Positions 35,202 to 42,998 of a stretch of 64,000 bases of DNA are shown one piece after another. Origin of the DNA: Sediminibacterium sp. GTDB taxonomy: Bacteria; Bacteroidota; Bacteroidia; Chitinophagales; Chitinophagaceae. Location: assembly GCA_030158665.1 (NCBI GenBank), contig JAOASM010000050.1:186001-250000 (forward strand). The letters run 5' to 3'. Every line of letters begins with the position of its first letter. Within the stretch, counting starts at the first letter, position 1. The translations under genes and the position numbers were made by a program. The notes below the pieces were generated by a model. The model worked only from the letters and a program-made list of their open reading frames with translations, did no database searches and was not told the origin of the DNA.

Positions 35202-36722
35202 CTAGTGTCCAGATACAGCCATCCTTGCAGGCATATTGATCAAAGTTACATTTATGTTTTTTAATTTAGCAGCAATCTCAAAATCATAGATAATTTCTAC
35301 TACATCTAGGTCGATATAATGTGATTGGCTTGCATCAATAGTCACTTTGGAGCCCGTTTTAATGTCTGCTAATTTTTTTGCTATACTTCCTTTATTGATA
35401 AAAGTAACATGTTCAGAAAGATTGATTGTGATTGAACCACTTTCAGTTTTTTTATCATGGTGAATTTCGTAATCACGACGATAATTCGTTCTTAAGATAT
35501 AAAATATAGCCACTATCATCCCTAAGGCTATTCCTTTAAGTAGATCACTAAACTGAATCGCAACAACAGTCACTATAAAAGGTACAAACTGCTCCCATCC
35601 TAGTTGGTACATTTCTTTGAATAAGGAAACTTTGGCCAATTTATATCCCACAACTAGTAAAACAGCAGCAAGACATGCCAAAGGAATTTGATTCAAAACA
35701 GATGCAAATGCCGCCACACTAATCAATAATAACAAGCCATGAAAAATCGCAGAAAGCTTTGTTTTAGCACCGGCATTTACGTTAGCAGAAGTTCTAACAA
35801 TCACAGCAGTCATTGGTAAGCCCCCAATCATGCCGGAAATCAAATTGCCCAAGCCTTGTGCTTTAAGCTCTCTATTGGTTGGAGTAACTCTTTTGTTTGG
35901 ATCTAACTTATCACCAGCTTCGGTGCTCAACAAAGATTCAAGGCTTGCAATGATGGCAATAGTTGCAGCAATAACGTAAACTTGATAGTTACTAAACGCC
36001 GATACATTGGGCAGTGTAAACTGGCCTATAAATTCGGTGCTGTTTTTTGCGACAGGCAACTTTACCAATGCGTCTGCAGTTAAAGCCAAGGATGGATAAT
36101 AGCTTGTGAAGATGGCATTTAATGAAACACCAGTGATCACTGCAATTAAAGCGCCTGGAACAAAGTTAAAAAATGTGTATTTTTTTAAAAAAGGCAGGTC
36201 CCAGAATAAAATGATTGCAATAGATACGCTCGCAATAATAATGGAGCCAAAATGATAGGATAAAGCAGCAGCTTTATTGTAACCAATTGCAATTGGGGCT
36301 TGTTTTAAAATAAGAATAATGCCAATAGCCGCAAGCATACCCTTTATGACACTAGATGGAAAGTAATATCCAATCACACCTGCTTTTAAGTATCCTAGTA
36401 TTATTTGCAAAACTCCAGCGATCACAACTGCTACCAAAAACTGATCATAAGATCCTAAAGTAGTAATCCCATTTAATACAATTACGGTCAATCCTGCAGC
36501 AGGACCACTAACACTCAATGCAGATCCACTTGCAAATGCCACTACAATACCTCCCACTATACCAGCTATAATGCCAGAAAACAACGGCGCTCCAGATGCC
36601 AATGCAATACCTAAGCATAAAGGTAATGCAACCAGAAAGACAACTAGCCCAGCTGGAAGATCCTCTTTTAAATACTTAAAACTTAATCCTTGTGTTAGTT
36701 GATCTAAATTTAATTTATTCAT
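35202..36722 (-). CDS. SulP family anion transporter (candidate bicarbonate transporter)
   Basis: The 506-residue protein has the SulP N-terminal pattern (LPAGLVVFLVALPLCLGIALASGAPLFSGIIAGIVGG), SVSGPAAGLTVIV in the anion-site region, and a cytoplasmic STAS-like domain at the C-terminus (TINLSEHVTFINKGSIAKKL onwards). SulP members carry sulfate, bicarbonate or other anions. Linkage to carbonic anhydrase argues for bicarbonate, but this is inference from context. The ATG at 36722 fits homologues. Confidence 0.9.
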   Translation of the reverse strand: MNKLNLDQLTQGLSFKYLKEDLPAGLVVFLVALPLCLGIALASGAPLFSGIIAGIVGGIVVAFASGSALSVSGPAAGLTVIVLNGITTLGSYDQFLVAVVIAGVLQIILGYLKAGVIGYYFPSSVIKGMLAAIGIILILKQAPIAIGYNKAAALSYHFGSIIIASVSIAIILFWDLPFLKKYTFFNFVPGALIAVITGVSLNAIFTSYYPSLALTADALVKLPVAKNSTEFIGQFTLPNVSAFSNYQVYVIAATIAIIASLESLLSTEAGDKLDPNKRVTPTNRELKAQGLGNLISGMIGGLPMTAVIVRTSANVNAGAKTKLSAIFHGLLLLISVAAFASVLNQIPLACLAAVLLVVGYKLAKVSLFKEMYQLGWEQFVPFIVTVVAIQFSDLLKGIALGMIVAIFYILRTNYRRDYEIHHDKKTESGSITINLSEHVTFINKGSIAKKLADIKTGSKVTIDASQSHYIDLDVVEIIYDFEIAAKLKNINVTLINMPARMAVSGH

Positions 36723-36849
36723 ATATTGATGTAATCCTATTTATTCATTTATTGCTAAATGAATAATTTAAATGAGTAGTTGACAAAGTCACACAATCGT
36801 CATCAATGTTTTTACATTGAAACAAAGTATGCTATATTAATTTAACTAT

Positions 36850-37170
36850 TTAAATTGTAGGATTGGGAGGCGGTATTAAGATTGGATCATTGCGATCAAT
36901 CACTTTCCCAATATGAGAAATGGTTTTGTAGACAGCTTGAACGTTTGACACATTTGTAATGCGCTCATAAAAATGCGCCTTACTTGAATCAATGTTTTTT
37001 AATTTGAACTGGACTTGTTCCACTTCCTCTTCCTCTATTGTCAATAAAACACTCGTTGAGATTTCATCTGTTGATTGCATGATTTGTGACCAAAAGCGCA
37101 GCCCATCCACAGGAAAAATCTGTGTAGCCAACACCAATATCAATAATATACCAATCAGCCTTTTCTTCAT
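36850..37170 (-). CDS. Small secreted or anchored protein of unknown function
   Basis: I do not recognise this 106-residue protein. It starts with a signal peptide or anchor (MKKRLIGILLILVLATQIFPVDG), then an acidic stretch (LLTIEEEEVEQVQFKLKN) and a C-terminal proline tail (PILIPPPNPTI). No cysteine is present. It lies upstream of the SulP gene on the same strand, 127 bp away, and has its own good promoter match, which supports it as a real gene. Confidence 0.6.
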   Translation of the reverse strand: MKKRLIGILLILVLATQIFPVDGLRFWSQIMQSTDEISTSVLLTIEEEEVEQVQFKLKNIDSSKAHFYERITNVSNVQAVYKTISHIGKVIDRNDPILIPPPNPTI

Positions 37171-37198
37171 ACAATGCGAATATAAACTTTAACAAATA

Positions 37199-37227
37199 CA
37201 AAATTACATTTGTTTACGAATTGGCAA
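37199..37227 (-). promoter_or_regulatory. Putative promoter of the 106-residue secreted protein
   Basis: Minus-strand TAATTTTG (37199-37206) with TTG (37225-37227) 18 bp upstream matches the Bacteroidota promoter pattern, 28 bp before the ATG. Confidence 0.5.
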
Positions 37228-37274
37228 AAAATACAATTCTTTGGCTACAAGGCATCGTAAATAAACGACTGAGT

Positions 37275-37295
37275 CTTGAAAATCGTATTTTCGAG
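37275..37295. promoter_or_regulatory. Inverted repeat upstream of the CLC gene
   Basis: CTTGAAAAT - CGT - ATTTTCGAG has 9-bp arms with one mismatch, 26 bp before the ATG at 37322. The right arm overlaps TATTTTCG, a 7-of-8 match to the promoter element, so it could be an operator. Confidence 0.3.
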
Positions 37296-37321
37296 TTAAA
37301 ATAGGTTAATAAATACAGTAG

Positions 37322-38539
37322 ATGATACAAAAAATGTCAAAATGGGCCCTTTTAATTTGCGCTACTGCAGTCATAGTAGGTACCGCATCTTCTGGATTTC
37401 TTAGCCTACTTGAATTCACCACACAGATAAGGGTCAGCAATTTATGGCTCATTTATAGCCTTCCATTAATTGGATTGATCGTAAGTTTTATTTACTTAAA
37501 AATAAACCCATCACTCAATAATGGAAATGAATATATCATACGCAACTTTTTAGATGAAACTGAAAATGAAAAATTAATTCCTATTGCTTTAGCTCCTCTA
37601 GTTTTTGCAGGTACCATTTTAACGCATCTAGGTGGCGGGTCTGCGGGAAGAGAGGGTACCGCAGTGCAAATGGGTGCAAGTATAGCTAGTCAATTCAATA
37701 GGTGGACAAATTTAGACAAGCCAGCTCAAAGATTACTAACCTGTATTGGTGTTAGTGCTGGCTTTGCGGCGGTGTTCGGCACTCCATTAGCGGCGAGTAT
37801 TTTTGCACTTGAATTTTTTAGCTTTAAAAAAACAAAGTGGTATTTTATTTTTCCAACCATATTAACTGCATACCTTGCCCATTGGACCTGTTTAAGCTGG
37901 GGCATAGAACACGCTAATTACAATATTATTGCATTCAATGATTATTCATTTCAAACAATTGGATGGATTGGAATAGCTGGTTTAATTTTTGGCTTAACCG
38001 CATTGCTCTATCTTATTTCAACCCAACTATTTACTTCTATTTTTTCTTCTATTCAATATCCGCCATTGCGTACTTTTATTGGCGGTATGTTCATTGCAGC
38101 ATTGATACTATTAACGCATCAAGAAAAGCTTTCAGGTTTGGGACTTACAAATATTCAAGATGCATTTATACATCCACAAGGGAACTGGGATTTTTTATTG
38201 AAGCTGCTTTTAACTAGCCTGACACTAAGTGTTGGTTTTAAAGGAGGCGAAGTAACCCCATTGTTCTTTGTTGGTGCTGTGCTAGGGAGTATTTTAATTG
38301 CCTTTATCCCTTTACCTATCAGTCTTCTCGCAGGACTAGGTCTTGTAGCAGTTTTTGCAGGGGCAACACATTGCTTGGTGAGTGCGATGGTATTGGGTAT
38401 CGAACTTTTCGGATCCAAATACGCAGTCTATATTTTTATAGCTTGTATCGTAGCCTACTTATTCAGTGGTGCAAAAAATATCTATGCTGGCAGGCCAAAT
38501 GGTTGGATAAAAGAAAAAATTCAATCTTATTTTTTATAG
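37322..38539 (+). CDS. CLC family chloride/fluoride transporter
   Basis: This 405-residue membrane protein carries the CLC core: GGGSAGREGTAVQMGASIA (with the gating Glu in GREG), FGTPLAASIFALEF and FKGGEVTPLFFVGAVLG. There are no cytoplasmic CBS domains. The GREGT form and the NNGNEYII stretch in place of GSGIP are unlike E. coli ClcA and point to the subgroup annotated as voltage-gated chloride channel family, which includes fluoride/proton antiporters. I see no fluoride riboswitch in the 150-bp upstream region, so fluoride export remains a guess. The end overlaps the convergent permease gene by 13 bp. Confidence 0.88.
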   Translation: MIQKMSKWALLICATAVIVGTASSGFLSLLEFTTQIRVSNLWLIYSLPLIGLIVSFIYLKINPSLNNGNEYIIRNFLDETENEKLIPIALAPLVFAGTILTHLGGGSAGREGTAVQMGASIASQFNRWTNLDKPAQRLLTCIGVSAGFAAVFGTPLAASIFALEFFSFKKTKWYFIFPTILTAYLAHWTCLSWGIEHANYNIIAFNDYSFQTIGWIGIAGLIFGLTALLYLISTQLFTSIFSSIQYPPLRTFIGGMFIAALILLTHQEKLSGLGLTNIQDAFIHPQGNWDFLLKLLLTSLTLSVGFKGGEVTPLFFVGAVLGSILIAFIPLPISLLAGLGLVAVFAGATHCLVSAMVLGIELFGSKYAVYIFIACIVAYLFSGAKNIYAGRPNGWIKEKIQSYFL

Positions 38540-39834
38540 ACCATGTAGACATAAAAAGGTACACCCATCATTAACATGATGAATCCCCAATATACAATTT
38601 CTTGTCCCGAGCCAATAATCATCCACATAGAAAATGAGAATGCCAATAAACTTACTGCAATTGCTGAAACAGTTTTGGCGCTACTATATTTAGTTGCTTG
38701 TTTCGCACGAACAATTAAATAAGACACAGTCGTAAATAAATAAGGAAGCAAAGTGAAAAACGTAGATAAAAGAATCAATAGTTTAAATTGATTGGCTAAG
38801 TTTTTAGCATTGTTCATGAACATTAAAATCGTGATGATGATACTAGATACAATCACCCCATTAACTGGAACACCTTTTCGATTTTGTTTAGCAAAAAACG
38901 CAGGAAACAATTTGTCTTTTGCCATGGCGAAAGGCATTTGTCCTTGTACTAGTATAAAACCATTTAAAGCACCAAAAGCAGCAATAGCAGCTCCAGCACT
39001 CACCCAGTATTTTGCACCATGTCCATAAATTTTTTCTGCAGCATCAGCAAAAGGCGTAATTGAAATTTTTAATTGGCTTGCAGGAATCATCCCCATAATA
39101 GCTGCAGTACTGAATACATAAATAGCAGCTGCAATCCAAACACCACGCATGGTTGCTTTTGAAATATTTTGTCCTGGATCTTCGACACTACTGGATGGGA
39201 TGGTAGCACATTCTATACCCAAAAATGCGAAAAAGGTTAATGTTGTCGTAGCTGTAATCGCCTGCCAGCTGCTTGTTCCGCTCATATTAAATGGCAATAA
39301 ATTTTGCAGATCTAAAAATAATAGTCCTCCGATAGCGACCAAGGCAAGTGGTACTACTTTAAGTATCGTTGTGATTAACTGAACTCGTCCAGACGCAAAA
39401 ACGCCCAATGTGTTTACCCAAGTGAGTAACCAAAGGCATGCTAATCCGGTTGCTAAAGCAATACTGCCATCTTGAGCAAGAATAGGAAAAAAGGTACTCA
39501 ATGCACTCACCAATGAAACGGCAATGGCCGCATTGGTTGTCCAAACTGAAATTAGATACCCCCAGCCAACAAGAAAGCCAGCAAAGTCTCCCAAGCCGGC
39601 TTTTGAAAAAGCATACGGACCGCCATCTGCAGAAGGAATCAATTGACTTAAATTGGCAAATATTTTCGCAATCACAATGGCCCCAATAGCAGAAAATATC
39701 CAGCCAATTAAACTGATGCTACCGAAGCTTGCCAATGCGGAAGGCATTAAAAATACGCCAGCTCCAATCATGTTACCCACTACAAGTGAAGTACTTGTCC
39801 ATACACCAATTTTCTTGTGCTCAATTTGCATCAT
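38527..39834 (-). CDS. APC family amino-acid permease
   Basis: The 435-residue protein has about twelve membrane segments and begins KIGVWTSTSLVVGNMIGAGVFLMPSALASFG, the APC substrate-binding TM1 motif. It resembles AdiC/YjeH-like amino-acid antiporters and transporters. It is divergent from a PLP-dependent threonine/serine dehydratase-like gene, with 33 bp between start codons, suggesting uptake of the amino acid that enzyme degrades. Its 3' end overlaps the CLC gene. Confidence 0.9.
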   Translation of the reverse strand: MMQIEHKKIGVWTSTSLVVGNMIGAGVFLMPSALASFGSISLIGWIFSAIGAIVIAKIFANLSQLIPSADGGPYAFSKAGLGDFAGFLVGWGYLISVWTTNAAIAVSLVSALSTFFPILAQDGSIALATGLACLWLLTWVNTLGVFASGRVQLITTILKVVPLALVAIGGLLFLDLQNLLPFNMSGTSSWQAITATTTLTFFAFLGIECATIPSSSVEDPGQNISKATMRGVWIAAAIYVFSTAAIMGMIPASQLKISITPFADAAEKIYGHGAKYWVSAGAAIAAFGALNGFILVQGQMPFAMAKDKLFPAFFAKQNRKGVPVNGVIVSSIIITILMFMNNAKNLANQFKLLILLSTFFTLLPYLFTTVSYLIVRAKQATKYSSAKTVSAIAVSLLAFSFSMWMIIGSGQEIVYWGFIMLMMGVPFYVYMVYKK

Positions 39835-39867
39835 TCAAGATAAGGAAATATTGTTTAAATTTATGCT

Positions 39868-40815
39868 ATGAAAATTTCAAAAGCATCAATTGAATCAGCT
39901 GCAGCAAGGATTGCACCTTATATTCATACAACTCCAATCATGAGCAACAAAAGCATCAATGAACTTTCTGGGCTGGACTTGTATTTTAAATGTGAGAATT
40001 TTCAAAAAATTGGCGCTTTCAAAATTAGAGGTGGAATGAATGCAAGTTTGCAATTAACACCCGAACAAATGGAGAAAGGAGTTGCAACACATTCATCAGG
40101 CAATCATGCACAAGCCTTAGCATTTGCCGCAAAAATGTTAGGCATAAAAGCCTATATCGTCATGCCAGAATCCTCTCCACAAGTTAAAGTAAATGCAGTA
40201 AGAGGATATGGTGCAGAAGTGACTATTTGCGCATCCAACCAAGCAGCTAGGGAATCAACTTTACAAGAGATTGTGGACCGAACAGGTGCCACATTTATAC
40301 ATCCCTACGATAACGACGAAGTGATTACAGGGCAAGCAACCTGTGTGAAGGAAATGATTGAGGCGATACCAGATATAGACATTGTTGTTACGCCTGTTGG
40401 CGGAGGCGGATTGTTATCAGGAACTTGTTTAGGGGCACATTATTTTAAACCAGGATTAAAAGTATACGCAGGAGAACCTGAAGGAGCTGCAGACGCAGTA
40501 TTAAGTATACAATCTGGTAAAGTAGAAAAAGCGCCATTCATCAATACCATAGCGGATGGATTGATGACCACACTAAGCGATCGAACACTTGCGATCATTA
40601 AAGCACATGTGAGTGATATCCTTTTAGTGTCAGACGATGAAATTAAAGCTGCGTTAAGATTGGTTTACGAAAGAATGAAAATTATTATTGAGCCTAGTTG
40701 CGCTGTCCCATTAGCAGCTGTCTTAAAAAATCCAGCATTGTTTAAAGGAAAAAAAGTGGGCATCATTTTAAGCGGAGGCAATGTAGACTTGAGCAAGTTT
40801 AAAGATTGGTTTTAA
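39868..40815 (+). CDS. PLP-dependent threonine/serine dehydratase-like enzyme
   Basis: The 315-residue fold-type II enzyme shows the PLP Lys in FQKIGAFKIRGGMNA, SSGNHAQALAFAA, the phosphate-binding loop VGGGGLLSGT and a final SGGNVDLSKF. There is no ACT regulatory domain, so it is the catabolic TdcB-type or a serine racemase/threo-hydroxyaspartate ammonia-lyase relative rather than biosynthetic IlvA. It deaminates hydroxy amino acids to 2-oxo acids. A near-consensus TAAATTTA lies just before the ATG. The divergent permease is a likely partner. Confidence 0.9.
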   Translation: MKISKASIESAAARIAPYIHTTPIMSNKSINELSGLDLYFKCENFQKIGAFKIRGGMNASLQLTPEQMEKGVATHSSGNHAQALAFAAKMLGIKAYIVMPESSPQVKVNAVRGYGAEVTICASNQAARESTLQEIVDRTGATFIHPYDNDEVITGQATCVKEMIEAIPDIDIVVTPVGGGGLLSGTCLGAHYFKPGLKVYAGEPEGAADAVLSIQSGKVEKAPFINTIADGLMTTLSDRTLAIIKAHVSDILLVSDDEIKAALRLVYERMKIIIEPSCAVPLAAVLKNPALFKGKKVGIILSGGNVDLSKFKDWF

Positions 40816-40848
40816 TATCAAAAGGCTAAGAACAATAAAGACGTAAAA

Positions 40849-41439
40849 TTATAGTTTCAGTGAACTAAAAAAATATTCCTCGGTAACTTCTTTTACTTTA
40901 CCAGGCGCAATAGACTCGACTGTAATATCTTCAATAGACCATCTTACTAAACGAATGCAACGATGATGCATTGCTGCTACCATCTTACGTACTTGATGAA
41001 ATTTGCCTTCAGTTAATGCAATGCTTAGCCAGTCGGTTTGTTGATTTTCATGCAATACAATTCCATTATCCCATAAATTAGTCGGGGGTGCGATCAAATC
41101 AACTTTACAAGGTGTAGTTGTATAGGTTGTTCCGTTAGGAGCAGAAATAGCTACCCCATTTTGTAATGTATCTAAAGTTGCTTGGCTGACTTTATTTTTT
41201 ACTTGAACCAAGTAAGTCCTCAAGTGTGGACGTTTGCCCTGAAATAATAACTTGGTTACTTTTTTATTGGTCGTTAATAACAACAAGCCCTCTGACATTT
41301 GATCGAGCCTGCCAATGGCATGTGTGCCTTCTGGAAAATCAAAATTGATATTTGTCAACAATTGAACTTGATGCGTACTTACAAATTGCGACACCATATT
41401 CATTGGCTTATTCAATAAAAAGTATCGGTGTTCATTCAT
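40849..41439 (-). CDS. rRNA pseudouridine synthase, RsuA/RluE family
   Basis: The 196-residue protein lacks an S4 domain. The catalytic motif is [21 protein letters not shown], with the conserved Asp in RLD. Other signatures are [15 protein letters not shown] at the start and [26 protein letters not shown] near the end. The size and sequence match RluE, which modifies a uridine in helix 80s-90s of 23S rRNA. The exact target is inferred. Confidence 0.9.
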   Translation of the reverse strand: MNEHRYFLLNKPMNMVSQFVSTHQVQLLTNINFDFPEGTHAIGRLDQMSEGLLLLTTNKKVTKLLFQGKRPHLRTYLVQVKNKVSQATLDTLQNGVAISAPNGTTYTTTPCKVDLIAPPTNLWDNGIVLHENQQTDWLSIALTEGKFHQVRKMVAAMHHRCIRLVRWSIEDITVESIAPGKVKEVTEEYFFSSLKL

Positions 41440-41464
41440 AGCGGCAAATTACTTAATATTGCGT

Positions 41465-41680
41465 ATGGAACAAACGCATAAAGACCCATTGCACGGAAAA
41501 ACACTCGCATTTATTGTAGAGGAGTTGGTTCGCCATTTTGGATGGGAGGATTTAGGGCAACATATCCCAATTAACTGCTTCAACATTGACCCTAGCATTC
41601 AATCAAGCTTAAAATTTTTACGCAAAACCCCTTGGGCTAGAAAAAAAGTAGAGGAGCTCTACATTCGGATGATTAGCTAA
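41465..41680 (+). CDS. VF530 family small protein
   Basis: The track starts at a TTG; the ATG at 41465 ([22 protein letters not shown]) is better. The 71-residue protein has the family motif DPLHGKTL at the start, [31 protein letters not shown] at the end, and is predicted helical. VF530 proteins are structurally known and assumed to bind DNA, but their role is unclear. A near-consensus promoter element TAATATTG is just upstream. Confidence 0.88.
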   Translation: MEQTHKDPLHGKTLAFIVEELVRHFGWEDLGQHIPINCFNIDPSIQSSLKFLRKTPWARKKVEELYIRMIS

Positions 41681-41701
41681 AATATCAAACGAAACATGCA
41701 A

Positions 41702-42007
41702 TTACATAAAGGACTTTAGCTTTTCTGAAAGCACATTTGCGGGTTGCACTCCAGGCTGTCTCCAAACAATTTCTCCATTTTTAAAGATGGCTAATGTAGG
41801 CACACTGCTTACATTCAATTGTGAAGCCAATTGTTGATTTTTATCTACATCTATTTTTACAATACGAACTTGATCACCTAACTGTTGACTTACTTGTTCT
41901 AAAATCGGCTGCATCATTTTACATGGACCACACCAAGTGGCAAAAAAATCAACTAAAACCGGTTTATCACCTTTGATAATGGTTCCAAATGTTTCTGTAT
42001 TTGACAT
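41702..42007 (-). CDS. trxA: Thioredoxin
   Basis: The 101-residue protein has the classical active site FFATWCGPCKMMQP, the cis-Pro region VSSVPTLAIFKNGE and the length of a complete thioredoxin. It reduces disulfides of cytoplasmic proteins. It lies 24 bp downstream of the 85-residue membrane protein on the same strand and is probably controlled by the same divergent regulatory region. Confidence 0.96.
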   Translation of the reverse strand: MSNTETFGTIIKGDKPVLVDFFATWCGPCKMMQPILEQVSQQLGDQVRIVKIDVDKNQQLASQLNVSSVPTLAIFKNGEIVWRQPGVQPANVLSEKLKSFM

Positions 42008-42031
42008 GTCTTTAGTTTTAATTCCTAATCA

Positions 42032-42289
42032 TTATTTAATTTCAGTGAATTCAACCTCCTCCGTTTTCTGTATTGAGCGATACCTCGGAGTTACTCCACA
42101 GCCTGATTGATAACCACAGCCCACTTTATATTTAGCACTTACCAATGAGAATAAGGCAAATAGGGCGCCAAAGCCTCCAGCAACCATGTCCTTTGTTTGG
42201 ATTCCCACAATAACCATTGCTCCACTCATCATTAATCTAAACATCAAAACCCAATCAATTTTACTAAGTAGTTTTCTCATAATATACAT
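42032..42289 (-). CDS. Small membrane protein with Cys-rich loop (DUF2892-like)
   Basis: This 85-residue protein has two hydrophobic stretches (VLMFRLMMSGAMVIVGIQ; MVAGGFGALFALFSLVSA) joined by a short loop, followed by a Cys/Gly segment VGCGYQSGCG and a polar tail. It resembles small inner-membrane proteins found near rhodaneses (DUF2892-type), which I cannot confirm. The start may be 42289 or 42280 (MRKLL). A promoter element TAACTTTG lies 8 bp upstream of 42289. Confidence 0.65.
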   Translation of the reverse strand: MYIMRKLLSKIDWVLMFRLMMSGAMVIVGIQTKDMVAGGFGALFALFSLVSAKYKVGCGYQSGCGVTPRYRSIQKTEEVEFTEIK

Positions 42290-42297
42290 ATATAATA

Positions 42298-42305
42298 CAA
42301 AGTTA
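42298..42305 (-). promoter_or_regulatory. Promoter element for 85-residue protein and trxA
   Basis: Minus-strand TAACTTTG exactly fits TAnnTTTG. Its centre lies 33 bp from the centre of the palindrome at 42328-42341, placing the palindrome near -40 as in class II activation. Confidence 0.5.
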
Positions 42306-42327
42306 CAGTACAGAATAAAATCATTGC

Positions 42328-42341
42328 GTGATAAATATCAC
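42328..42341. promoter_or_regulatory. FNR/CRP-type operator candidate
   Basis: GTGATAAATATCAC is a perfect 14-bp palindrome with the half-site spacing of FNR-type sites (TTGAT-N4-ATCAA). It lies midway between divergent promoter elements, 33 bp centre to centre on each side. Confidence 0.6.
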
Positions 42342-42363
42342 CCAAGATATCATCGAATTCATG

Positions 42364-42371
42364 GACATTTG
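42364..42371 (+). promoter_or_regulatory. Promoter element for rhodanese and DUF6132 genes
   Basis: GACATTTG is a 7-of-8 match to TAnnTTTG. It is 33 bp from the palindrome centre and 32 bp before the rhodanese ATG. Confidence 0.4.
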
Positions 42372-42403
42372 AACATTAAATTAATCAACATAAATTATTT
42401 ACC

Positions 42404-42709
42404 ATGTTTGAATTTTTGAAAAAATTATTTGGACCAAAAGCAGATTTTAAAGCACTAGTTGAGGCAGGTGCAGTTATAATAGACGTTCGTACCCCTCAAG
42501 AATATGACGCGGGACATATCAAGACCTCAAAAAATATACCTTTACAAACGATACAAAAAGCTATACCCGAATTAAAAAAATCAGGAAAAGTAATTATTAC
42601 CGTTTGTCGAAGTGGCTCAAGAAGTGGAATGGCAAAATCGATATTGAAATCTGCAGGCATCGAAGTGTACAATGGTGGACCTTGGAATGTATTGAAGGCG
42701 AAAATTTAA
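42404..42709 (+). CDS. Rhodanese-like domain protein
   Basis: The 101-residue single rhodanese domain has DVRTPQEYDAGHIKTSKNIPL and the active-site loop VCRSGSRSGMA with the catalytic Cys. Such proteins transfer sulfane sulfur to acceptors such as thiols or cyanide and often sit near thioredoxin and small membrane proteins, as here. The start lies 62 bp past the operator. The DUF6132-like gene follows by 10 bp, so the two share a transcript. Confidence 0.93.
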   Translation: MFEFLKKLFGPKADFKALVEAGAVIIDVRTPQEYDAGHIKTSKNIPLQTIQKAIPELKKSGKVIITVCRSGSRSGMAKSILKSAGIEVYNGGPWNVLKAKI

Positions 42710-42719
42710 AATTGAAACC

Positions 42720-42920
42720 ATGCTACTTTCTTTTGTTAAAAAACAACAACGTAATTTAATTGGCATCGTCATTGGCGCAATAGCTGGTTGGCTATATTGG
42801 CATTTTGTTGGATGTAGTTCTGGCACTTGTGCTATTACATCTAAGCCAATCAATAGTACCCTATATGGCGCTTTGATGGGGTATATAGTAGCGGGGATGT
42901 TTCAGAAAGATGTTAAATAA
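42720..42920 (+). CDS. DUF6132-like small membrane protein
   Basis: The 66-residue protein has two membrane helices (LIGIVIGAIAGWLYWHFVGC and YGALMGYIVAGMF) separated by a Cys-containing loop GCSSGTCAITSKPINSTL. This fits DUF6132, a family frequent next to rhodaneses in Bacteroidota. Function is unknown; the two Cys residues could take part in sulfur or redox chemistry at the membrane. Confidence 0.8.
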   Translation: MLLSFVKKQQRNLIGIVIGAIAGWLYWHFVGCSSGTCAITSKPINSTLYGALMGYIVAGMFQKDVK

Positions 42921-42947
42921 ATGCCAATGCTTAAACCATTGGGTAAA

Positions 42948-42988
42948 TAGCTTGTCTTAGTTTGGAAACCATCCATCTAAACAAGCTA
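42948..42988 (+). promoter_or_regulatory. Bulged inverted repeat upstream of the peroxidase gene
   Basis: TAGCTTGTCTTAG (42948-42960) pairs with CTAAACAAGCTA (42977-42988): 12 base pairs with one bulged C. No T-run follows, so it is not a typical terminator. It lies 10 bp before the peroxidase ATG. Confidence 0.45.
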
Positions 42989-42998
42989 AATTTATCCT

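Noticed and set aside
37171-37321. Fluoride riboswitch before the CLC gene
   Set aside because: I looked for the conserved GGNGAUGG and CUGAUGG-type elements and found none.
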